This document shows positions 1-5,140 of a stretch of 7,097 bases of DNA, piece by piece. The position numbers and the translations under genes were made by a program. The notes below the pieces were generated by a model, which worked only from the letters and a program-made list of their open reading frames with translations, was not told the DNA's origin and made no database searches. Source of the stretch: Phycisphaerae bacterium (GTDB lineage: Bacteria > Planctomycetota > Phycisphaerae > Sedimentisphaerales > Anaerobacaceae); the NCBI GenBank assembly GCA_030602845.1, contig JAUVYZ010000100.1, positions 1 through 7,097 on the forward strand, in the 5' to 3' direction. The number at the start of each line of letters is the position of its first letter. Position 1 is the first letter of the stretch.

Positions 1-45
1 AAGAACCGGCAGCAAAAACGATAATGCTGTTTTTAAGTTATTCAT
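1..45 (-). CDS. Start of a probable exported protein, truncated by the window edge
   Basis: Only 15 codons are visible: MNNLKTALSFLLPVL. A lysine followed by a hydrophobic run is what the beginning of a signal peptide or membrane anchor looks like. The ATG lies inside the last codons of the lipoprotein gene (8-nt overlap, positions 38-45), and an AGG-type Shine-Dalgarno element sits about 8 nt upstream of it, inside that gene's coding sequence. The frame stays open to the window edge. The overlap matches the pattern of the preceding small genes, so it is probably the next gene of the operon. Function cannot be judged from 15 residues; a secreted or periplasmic flagellar accessory protein is only a guess. 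Confidence 0.55.
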   Translation of the reverse strand, partial: MNNLKTALSFLLPVL

Positions 46-646
46 TTGAGTTACCTGAAGTTGAAGTTTCTTTTAATTGGAGTTTTGGCTGATTTACTGA
101 TACCGCCCCTAAGCTTTCTTTTTGATTTTGGCCTGATTTTGCCTTAACTTCTCCGCCGAGAATTTTAAGTATCTTGAGCAGTGTTTCCAGCTGGGTTTTT
201 TCGGCATCCCACATCTCGTCACGGAAACCGAGGATATCGGTTTTCCAGTTGTTTAGTTCGATGCGCATCTCAATCAGAAGATCATTTGCTTCAGTTAATT
301 CTTTTTGTGTTTGGTTTAATTCAGCCTGGCAGGAGGTGAGCTGGGTTTTTAAGCGGTGGTTCTCGGCGATAAGGTCCCTGTTTTTTTGCTGGAGCACAAC
401 CGCCTCTTCGAAAAGTTTGGCGTATTTTTCCGACAATTCTATCGCGGACTCTACGGCGGTTGGGCCTTGTGGAGCGGATTCCCGGAATCTTTTCGCAACC
501 CCGATTCCATCGGAACTCTGCTGTCTTTCGGCAGGGTCGGGCGGGAAAATAATCTTCACCGGTCCTTCAGCGAGTTGGCAGCTCAATAGCAGAGACATTA
601 GCACTGGCGGAATCAGAAAAGCCATGATTTTTTTGTTAGTTTGCAT
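38..646 (-). CDS. Putative lipoprotein with a central coiled coil, unknown function
   Basis: A 202-residue protein of no family I recognise. It starts with a basic N-terminus (QTNKK), a hydrophobic stretch (about residues 8-21) and a lipobox-like LLSC, which makes Cys23 the likely lipidated residue; the next residue is Gln, not the Asp inner-membrane retention signal known from enterics. After a proline-rich, low-complexity linker (about 28-62), residues about 66-135 are rich in Leu, Glu, Gln and Lys with heptad-like spacing, suggesting a coiled coil. Residues 133-167 contain two tryptophans and Leu/Ile repeats; the tail from about 168 is polar and probably disordered. The frame is open to a TTG at 661 and includes an ATG at 652, but 646 is chosen because GGAG at 656-659 is 9 nt from it and only 3 nt from 652. 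It overlaps the upstream gene by 11 nt. A periplasmic envelope-anchored flagellar accessory protein is inference from position only. Confidence 0.8.
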   Translation of the reverse strand: MQTNKKIMAFLIPPVLMSLLLSCQLAEGPVKIIFPPDPAERQQSSDGIGVAKRFRESAPQGPTAVESAIELSEKYAKLFEEAVVLQQKNRDLIAENHRLKTQLTSCQAELNQTQKELTEANDLLIEMRIELNNWKTDILGFRDEMWDAEKTQLETLLKILKILGGEVKAKSGQNQKESLGAVSVNQPKLQLKETSTSGNSNE

Positions 647-1028
647 TTTCATTTTCTCCAATTATTTTTGTTTGGTCAGGTTCCTGGTTAAGGTCCTCAG
701 GGGCACCGTTTTGCGTTTGGGGATCCTCTGTTTTTTGGTCAGATTCCTGGTCAGGGTTCTCAGATGCACCGTTTTGCGTTTGGGGATCCTCAGCAGGAGA
801 TTTAGCGGCAGTATATTCGCATCTTACATAGGTTTTTGTGCCGCAGGAGCAGGTTATTTCTATAACAGCAAATTCGGGCTGGTTTTCCACAATACTGACC
901 TGCGGCGTGGCCGAGGCCACATCTTTTCCTTTTGCCGAGCCTGGAACAACCTCTCCCGTATCAAGCTGGAATCGGTCTCCGAGTTTGACGTTGTTACGCT
1001 TTAAGATGTGTCCTGCTGCTTTTGCCAT
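636..1028 (-). CDS. Unrecognised CSCG-motif protein with a duplicated acidic tail
   Basis: A 130-residue soluble protein without signal peptide or membrane segment. Residues 1-75 look like a small folded domain: a basic start (MAKAAGHILKRNN), GDRFQLDTGEVVPG at 17-30, then a beta-like stretch (FAVIEITCSCG, 53-63). Cysteines at 60, 62 and 70 form C-x-C-x7-C; three cysteines could contribute to a zinc site but a fourth ligand is not evident. From about residue 80 it is hydrophilic, Asp/Glu/Gln/Asn-rich, and built from two consecutive 21-residue repeats beginning EDPQTQNGA (81-101 and 102-122). The ATG has an AGGA element 6 nt upstream. It follows the 75-residue gene after 48 bp and overlaps the lipoprotein gene by 11 nt. 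I do not recognise the family. The position between sigma-28 and a lipoprotein suggests a flagellar or regulatory accessory role, which is inference. Confidence 0.8.
   Translation of the reverse strand: MAKAAGHILKRNNVKLGDRFQLDTGEVVPGSAKGKDVASATPQVSIVENQPEFAVIEITCSCGTKTYVRCEYTAAKSPAEDPQTQNGASENPDQESDQKTEDPQTQNGAPEDLNQEPDQTKIIGENENAN
656..659 (-). promoter_or_regulatory. Shine-Dalgarno GGAG for the lipoprotein gene
   Basis: Minus-strand GGAG lies 9 nt before the ATG at 646 and 3 nt before the ATG at 652. The spacing favours the inner ATG. The element is inside the last codons of the upstream gene, so translation of the two is probably coupled. Confidence 0.6.
671..791 (-). repeat. 63-bp tandem duplication inside the CSCG-motif gene
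   Basis: Two direct copies, 671-728 and 734-791, offset by 63 bp, agree at 52 of 58 positions; 704-728 and 767-791 are identical over 25 bp. Since 63 bp is 21 codons, the reading frame is preserved and the protein carries two acidic repeat units. The high DNA identity, including third positions, points to a fairly recent duplication. Confidence 0.9.
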
Positions 1029-1076
1029 TTATTATCCTAACCTGTCGTACTTTTTTGCACGGTAAGAATTACGAGG

Positions 1077-1304
1077 TCAAGCACAATAATCAATACTATT
1101 CTGGTCACTTTCGTTTTCAGTAAGTTCGTTGCCGGGGCCCTCCTGGTCAACTGACTCGTTTAGTTCTTCTTCCGGTTCTTTCTTGTTTTGCTTGTTCAGG
1201 TTCTGCTTGCGTTTTCTCTCTTCGCGGCGTCTTGTAGGAGTCAGGCCTTCAATATTTTGCAGGCCTTCCGTCGGCTTTATTATATGGTAATCATTATCTG
1301 CCAT
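1077..1304 (-). CDS. Small charged protein co-translated with sigma-28, unknown function
   Basis: A 75-residue protein with no signal peptide, no membrane segment and one cysteine (near the C-terminus). It divides into three parts: an N-terminal section with some hydrophobic residues (IIKPTEGLQNIEGLTPT, 8-24), a strongly basic stretch (RRREERKRK and following, 25-42), and an acidic Glu/Asp/Asn tail (43-72). The composition suggests an intrinsically disordered protein. Its ATG lies inside the last codons of the sigma factor gene (11-nt overlap, 1294-1304), so translation is probably coupled; a GAGG element lies about 10 nt upstream. Small disordered proteins next to sigma-28 invite comparison with the anti-sigma factor FlgM, but I see no FlgM-like C-terminal helical motif, so I do not call it that. 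It could be a sigma-28 partner, a chaperone-like protein or an unrelated flagellar accessory. Confidence 0.75.
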   Translation of the reverse strand: MADNDYHIIKPTEGLQNIEGLTPTRRREERKRKQNLNKQNKKEPEEELNESVDQEGPGNELTENESDQNSIDYCA

Positions 1305-2142
1305 CTTTCCATTGCCTCAATTTTACGGACAAGTTAAATAGAGCACTTGCGTGCAGTTGGCTGACACGCGGCTCAGTAATTTTGAAAATCTCGGCTATCT
1401 GCTTCATCGTTAGTTGCTGCTGATAATAAAGCAAAATAATCTGTCGCTGCCTATCGTTCAACTGCTGGATGGCTTCGGTTAGTTTATCTATAAGCTCATC
1501 TTGCTCGAGTTGCTGCACAGGAGTGCTTGTCTTGACTGCCGCCAGTAGATTGCCCAGTGCAGGCGAATCCTCTCCTCCGAAGCCATCGATTGAGACGAAA
1601 TGCTGCGCGCGGGCATTTTCGAATGTTTGATAAAGCTTATCAACAGTTATCCCAAGTTTTTCGGCCAACTCGGCATCATTGGGGGCGGTGCCTGTCTGCT
1701 TGGTGATTTCCAGACTGAGCTGGAGGGCCTTATGAATCTGCCTGCTGATATTTGCAGGGACAAAAGACCAGCCTCTCAGTTCATCGAGAATAGCTCCTCT
1801 GATTCTGATATAGGCATAGGTTTTGAACTCGGCCTGGTGAGACGGGTCGTAATTGCGAACAGCCTTAACCAGCCCAACGGTTCCTGCGGAGACCAAATCT
1901 TCATATGATAACGGAGGCTTCAGATATGTTACTACACGTTGAACTATTTTGTGAACCATAGGGAGAAACTGGGCTATCTGCTCATCCTCGGGTCCGCCCT
2001 GGGCGGATCTTTTTTGACCGGAGTATGCACGCCGGGCAACGGTCTTTAGATGCTTTTGGCCATTGGATGTTTTATATGCAACATTATTTGCATCTAACGG
2101 AGGGGGCTGACGTTCAGAAATATTTTTAGTCTGTGTCGCCAC
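1294..2142 (-). CDS. fliA: RNA polymerase sigma factor, FliA/WhiG type (sigma-28)
   Basis: A 282-residue sigma-70-family factor of the flagellar type, which directs RNA polymerase to late flagellar and chemotaxis promoters. Region 2 is at about 57-125: DLVSAGTVGLVKAVRNYDP (82-100), then FKTYAYIRIRGAILDELR (106-123), which matches the FliA/WhiG signature closely. Region 3 follows (about 127-180; AELAEKLGITVDKL), and region 4 (about 215-275) has a helix-turn-helix at about 246-265 (MKQIAEIFKITEPRVSQLH). The first 50 or so residues are a polar extension not usual in enteric FliA. The start is GTG, supported by AAAGGA 8 nt upstream. It overlaps the preceding membrane-protein gene by 17 nt and the following gene by 11 nt. 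Its control by an anti-sigma factor is expected from the family, but no flgM is seen here. Confidence 0.94.
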   Translation of the reverse strand: MATQTKNISERQPPPLDANNVAYKTSNGQKHLKTVARRAYSGQKRSAQGGPEDEQIAQFLPMVHKIVQRVVTYLKPPLSYEDLVSAGTVGLVKAVRNYDPSHQAEFKTYAYIRIRGAILDELRGWSFVPANISRQIHKALQLSLEITKQTGTAPNDAELAEKLGITVDKLYQTFENARAQHFVSIDGFGGEDSPALGNLLAAVKTSTPVQQLEQDELIDKLTEAIQQLNDRQRQIILLYYQQQLTMKQIAEIFKITEPRVSQLHASALFNLSVKLRQWKDGR

Positions 2143-2371
2143 TGTCTTTTTCCTTTCGCTGCTTCATCTGGTCTGTAATCATCGCGTTCATCAAAATAAC
2201 ATTAATTGCTTTTACAGCCAAAGCTGCTGCTATATAGGCACACACAGCCCCCGCCAGGGCCCTCTTACAACAGGTAAACGGCGGAAGACCACTAAGCCAG
2301 CCGATGATAGCTACGCCGAAAAAACATATCACAGCAATACTTACCGCGATTGACCGAACGTTTAACGGCAT
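2126..2371 (-). CDS. Small membrane protein with two predicted transmembrane helices
   Basis: An 81-residue protein I cannot assign to a family. Two hydrophobic segments, about 7-28 (IAVSIAVICFFGVAIIGWL) and about 38-61 (ALAGAVCAYIAAALAVKAI), are separated by a short turn containing PPFTCCKR. The C-terminal 20 residues are charged (DQMKQRKEKDSGDTD) and probably cytoplasmic, so a hairpin with both ends in the cytoplasm is the simplest topology. The ATG is preceded by AAAGGA at 2382-2387, spacing 10 nt. The gene lies 83 bp after flhA and overlaps fliA by 17 nt, in the place where flhF and flhG are found in many flagellar clusters; it resembles neither, since it has no GTPase or ATPase motif. 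A role near the export apparatus is inference from position. Confidence 0.78.
   Translation of the reverse strand: MPLNVRSIAVSIAVICFFGVAIIGWLSGLPPFTCCKRALAGAVCAYIAAALAVKAINVILMNAMITDQMKQRKEKDSGDTD
2151..2156 (-). promoter_or_regulatory. Shine-Dalgarno AAAGGA supporting the GTG start of fliA
   Basis: Minus-strand AAAGGA ends 8 nt before the GTG at 2142. It lies within the coding sequence of the upstream membrane-protein gene and decides the rare start codon. The same hexamer precedes fliN and the gene at 2371. Confidence 0.7.
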
Positions 2372-2393
2372 AATTAACTGTTCCTTTCTATCA

Positions 2394-2454
2394 TTTAAGT
2401 TTTAAGTTTTAAAGTTCCGCAATTTTTAGTTTTACGCTTTTCACTTTTAGTTTT
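2394..2454 (-). repeat. A/T-rich heptamer array in the flhA-downstream gap
   Basis: The plus strand shows TTTAAGT at 2394-2400 and 2401-2407, TTTAAAG at 2408-2414, then after an interruption TTTTAGT (2424), TTTACGC (2431), TTTTCAC (2438) and TTTTAGT (2445), all at 7-bp steps. The array begins immediately after the flhA stop codon and fills most of the 83-bp gap, ending before the Shine-Dalgarno element of the next gene. No terminator-like hairpin is seen in it. Confidence 0.75.
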
Positions 2455-4623
2455 CTATGGAGCCCCGATGAGTTCCGGTTCTTTGGGCGCTGCCTCTTGA
2501 GTTTGCTGGACGGATATGGTTTCTGTTGGTTCTACTTCGGTTCCAAGCACTATTTCGTCATAGGCGATGACCGGCAACAGTGGCACTGTCCTCGATAGCA
2601 TTACTGCCAGAGGCGCCCGTAATCTCGAATCGCACAGCAAAACTACCTTGTCCTTACCTCTGTCCATTGCTGCTTTCCAGGCTTGTGCGACTTTTCTGCT
2701 TATATCCATTGCCATCTCGGTGGGCAAAGCCAGGTTTATTGCTTCTGCTTCCTGTCGCAAAGTTGAGGTCATTTGATGTTCGAGTACGGGTTCCAGCGTT
2801 ATGGCCGAAATTTTACCGGCCTCGTCTTTGTACTGCTCGGTAATGGTTCTGCTTAAAGATTTTCGAACCATCTCGGTTAAAATAGCAGTGTTTTTTGTTT
2901 TTGAAGCGTGTTCGGCCAGCGATTCAAGTATGGCAGTTAATTCACGAATTGGTATCCCATTCTTCAGGAGGTTTTTAAGCACGCGCTGGAGCAATCCAAT
3001 GGGTACTGCTCCATCTGCGGTAACAACTTCTCCGACCAATGACGGTTGAGTTTGGCGAAGCCGGTCAACGAGAAGTTGAACATCTTCGCGGGTCAATAAT
3101 TCGTCGGCGTGTTTTTTTAGCGTTTCAGACAGGTGCGTAATGAAGACGGATTCCGGGTCGATTACGGTATATCCGTTTAATTCGGCTTTTTCCTTATTGG
3201 CTGGTGAAATCCACAGAGCGGGCAAGCCATAAACAGGTTCAGTAGTTTCTATGCCCTCTACTTTGGTTTGGACGGCACCGGAATCCATAGCGAGGAACAT
3301 ATCAGGCTCTAACCGCCCCTTTGCTATCGGCAGGTCAGCGAGCCTAATCTCGTAAGCAGTCGGCTCGAGATTAATATTATCCCGCAGGCGAATCAGGGGC
3401 ATAACGATGCCGAGTTGCTGGGCGAATTTTCTCCGCAGCGCGCCGATGCGATCGAAGATGGTACTGTGTTTCCGTGGGTCCACCATACTAATCAATCTCA
3501 CGCCGACATTTACAGAGACCCTGTCGATATCCAGCAGTTCTTCAACCGGTTGTTTTTCCCCCTTTACCTGCTGCGGGAGGGTTTCGGACTTTTTCTTACG
3601 GCCCTTTTCAGATTGGGCCACAACTCGTCCCATCAGGACGGTGCCGGTAGCCAACAAGAGAAACGGTATTTTAGGCAGGCCGGGCACCAACGCCATCGCA
3701 GCGATGATGCAAGCAGCCATCATCAGCGGCTGGCTGGTCTTAAGAAACTGCCTTGACAAATCCTGGCCGACAGTGTTGCGTGACGAGATTTTAGTTACTA
3801 AAAAGCCCGAACTTATGGAGATTATCATCGAGGGTATCTGGCTGACAAGTCCATCGCCGATTGAAAGAATCGAATAGGTTTTTATGGCACCGCCAATTGC
3901 CATACCTCGTGTATAACCCATAGCTATGCCGCCGATGATGTTAATGGCGGTGATTATAATTCCTGCCTTGGCATCTCCGCGAATGAATTTGCTGGCACCA
4001 TCCATTGCGCCGTAGAACTCGCTTTCCTTGACAATTTTTGCTCTGCGTTCATTGGCCTGTGCCTCGGTAATAATCCCGGCGTTAAGGTCTGCGTCAATTG
4101 CCATTTGCTTGCCGGGCATAGCATCAAGGGTGAAGCGGGCAGAAACTTCGGCTATTCGTTCGGCACCTTTTGTAATTACTATAAATTGTATAACGACAAG
4201 GATTAAGAAAATCACCAGTCCGACGACGAAACTGCCGCCGGCAACGAAACCACCGAAGGCCTGGATAATTTTCCCAGCGCTGCCCTGCAGGAGTATCAAT
4301 CTGGTTGTGGCCACTTTAAGCGAGTGGCGAAACATCGTTACGAAATGAAGCAAGGAAGGGAACGTAGATAATTCGAGGGGCTCTTTTGAGGATAAGGTGA
4401 TTATTAAAACGGCCAGCGCCAATGATATACTGCAAGCCAGGAGCATATCCAATAATACCGTGGGCAGAGGGATTAAAAGGGTGGCAAGAACCACCACCAG
4501 GCCCACAACCAAAATAATATTGCTGTGGGAAGCCAGAGGTGTATTGGGCAGATCCCCATTTGCTGATTTCGACGAATGAGGTCCCAGTGATTCCGGCGAA
4601 TTTAATCTATCAGAGACTACCAT
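2455..4623 (-). CDS. flhA: Flagellar type III export gate protein FlhA
   Basis: A 722-residue FHIPEP-family protein, near the usual 690-710 length. FlhA forms the nonameric export gate in the inner membrane, takes part in proton-driven secretion, and docks substrates and chaperones through its cytoplasmic ring. The N-terminal half (about 35-335) is membrane-spanning, with the family core RFTLDAMPGKQMAIDADLN (163-181) and YGAMDGASKFIRGDA (204-218), including the conserved Asp208 of this motif. A basic linker (about 338-360, KGRKKKSE) leads to the cytoplasmic domain (about 365-695): VIDPESVFITHL (487-498), ELLTREDVQLLVDRL (508-522), LLQRVLKNLLKNGIPIREL (544-562). The last 25 residues are an acidic, polar tail. 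The ATG is the first after an in-frame TAG; no good Shine-Dalgarno precedes it. It follows fliN by 42 bp. The genes fliOPQR and flhB, its usual neighbours and partners, are not in this window. Confidence 0.98.
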   Translation of the reverse strand: MVVSDRLNSPESLGPHSSKSANGDLPNTPLASHSNIILVVGLVVVLATLLIPLPTVLLDMLLACSISLALAVLIITLSSKEPLELSTFPSLLHFVTMFRHSLKVATTRLILLQGSAGKIIQAFGGFVAGGSFVVGLVIFLILVVIQFIVITKGAERIAEVSARFTLDAMPGKQMAIDADLNAGIITEAQANERRAKIVKESEFYGAMDGASKFIRGDAKAGIIITAINIIGGIAMGYTRGMAIGGAIKTYSILSIGDGLVSQIPSMIISISSGFLVTKISSRNTVGQDLSRQFLKTSQPLMMAACIIAAMALVPGLPKIPFLLLATGTVLMGRVVAQSEKGRKKKSETLPQQVKGEKQPVEELLDIDRVSVNVGVRLISMVDPRKHSTIFDRIGALRRKFAQQLGIVMPLIRLRDNINLEPTAYEIRLADLPIAKGRLEPDMFLAMDSGAVQTKVEGIETTEPVYGLPALWISPANKEKAELNGYTVIDPESVFITHLSETLKKHADELLTREDVQLLVDRLRQTQPSLVGEVVTADGAVPIGLLQRVLKNLLKNGIPIRELTAILESLAEHASKTKNTAILTEMVRKSLSRTITEQYKDEAGKISAITLEPVLEHQMTSTLRQEAEAINLALPTEMAMDISRKVAQAWKAAMDRGKDKVVLLCDSRLRAPLAVMLSRTVPLLPVIAYDEIVLGTEVEPTETISVQQTQEAAPKEPELIGAP

Positions 4624-4641
4624 TATAATTTTTTTCTAAAG

Positions 4642-4655
4642 CAGCGGGAACGCTG
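4642..4655 (-). other. Short hairpin in the fliN-flhA gap
   Basis: CAGCG and CGCTG (5-bp stem, 4-nt loop) lie between the fliN stop and the flhA start. On the minus strand the hairpin is followed by an A-rich, not a T-rich, stretch, so it is not an intrinsic terminator. It could influence flhA translation, since flhA has only a weak ribosome binding site, but a 5-bp stem can occur by chance. Confidence 0.3.
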
Positions 4656-4665
4656 TGATACTAAT

Positions 4666-5070
4666 TTAGGGCTCAGTCGGATTTGCAGCAGAGTCACCAA
4701 GGCCGAGAATCTGTTTTATTCTAACTGCGAACCTGTCCTCTACCACGACCACATTTCCGGTAGCAAACTTAGTGTCCCTCAGGTATAAGTCTACCGGAGC
4801 GTCAATAGGTTTATCGAGTCTCAAGACTGAGCCGGGTCCAAGCTGTAAAAGCTGCCGGACTGGTATCTCTGTTTGGCCAATAGAAACCGTAACAAGTATG
4901 CTCGTGTTCAGTAAGATTTCGATACCACCGCCGGTGCCTGTGTCCTCGCCCGGAACAGCTTCGGAAAATTCGACGGGTTGTGCCTGCGTTTTTGACTCCG
5001 CTTTGTTTTCCGATGCCTCGGGATTTTCCTGGTTCTGGTTTTCTTCTACGGCTTCAGCTGTTTCTGCCAT
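4666..5070 (-). CDS. fliN: Flagellar motor switch protein FliN
   Basis: A 134-residue FliN/YscQ-type C-ring protein. The C-ring, with FliG and FliM, sets rotation direction and helps the export ATPase complex dock. The C-terminal half is a SpoA domain (about 52-122): VTVSIGQTEIPVRQLLQLGPGS (60-81, family-typical), VLRLDKPIDAPVDLYL (82-97), and NVVVVEDRFAVRIKQIL (106-122). The first 45 residues are a Glu/Asn/Gln/Ala-rich, probably disordered extension, as in several other FliN proteins. The frame extends to a GTG at 5130, but that codon has no Shine-Dalgarno; the ATG at 5070 has AAAGGA 7 nt upstream and is chosen. It follows fliM by 70 bp, a gap holding a heptamer repeat, and precedes flhA by 42 bp. 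Its SpoA core shares the motif LDKxIDxPVDL with FliM. Confidence 0.94.
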   Translation of the reverse strand: MAETAEAVEENQNQENPEASENKAESKTQAQPVEFSEAVPGEDTGTGGGIEILLNTSILVTVSIGQTEIPVRQLLQLGPGSVLRLDKPIDAPVDLYLRDTKFATGNVVVVEDRFAVRIKQILGLGDSAANPTEP

Positions 5071-5077
5071 ATTTTTT

Positions 5078-5083
5078 TCCTTT
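5078..5083 (-). promoter_or_regulatory. Shine-Dalgarno AAAGGA that decides the fliN start
   Basis: Minus-strand AAAGGA is 7 nt before the ATG at 5070. The longer alternative from the GTG at 5130 has no such element, and its extra 20 residues (Cys- and Arg-containing) do not look like FliN. Confidence 0.75.
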
Positions 5084-5115
5084 CGTATTGGGTTTAGCCT
5101 GCAAAGTGCGCATCG

Positions 5116-5129
5116 ATTGACAATTGACA
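5116..5129 (-). repeat. Two tandem ATTGACA heptamers in the fliM-fliN gap
   Basis: Plus-strand ATTGACA occurs twice back to back at 5116-5122 and 5123-5129. The surrounding 20 bp (5111-5130) match 6948-6967, inside the regulator gene, at 16 of 20 positions. Confidence 0.7.
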
Positions 5130-5140
5130 CTTATAATCTG

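Noticed and set aside
174..1004. Open frame of 276 codons on the plus strand
   Set aside because: It is antisense to two well-supported minus-strand genes with ribosome binding sites and coupled junctions. Its translation is Ser/Phe/Cys/Trp-rich with no recognisable domain, as expected for a shadow frame.
1077..1304. Calling the 75-residue protein FlgM
   Set aside because: Size and position would fit, but the conserved C-terminal helical sigma-28-binding pattern of FlgM is not visible; the tail is acidic low complexity.
3407..3877. Open frame of 156 codons on the plus strand
   Set aside because: It lies wholly antisense within flhA, whose protein is unmistakable throughout this region.
4631..4655. 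Intrinsic terminator between fliN and flhA
   Set aside because: The hairpin has only 5 bp and the following minus-strand run is A-rich; the T-rich side would be relevant only to plus-strand transcription, for which no gene exists.
5071..5130. Longer fliN from the GTG at 5130
   Set aside because: No Shine-Dalgarno precedes the GTG, while the ATG at 5070 has AAAGGA at ideal spacing; the extra residues are not FliN-like and overlap the heptamer repeat.
5071..5140. Sigma-70-like promoter in the fliM-fliN gap (TTGTCA plus a distant A/T element)
   Set aside because: The TTGTCA is part of the ATTGACA repeat and no convincing -10 box follows at 16-18 bp.
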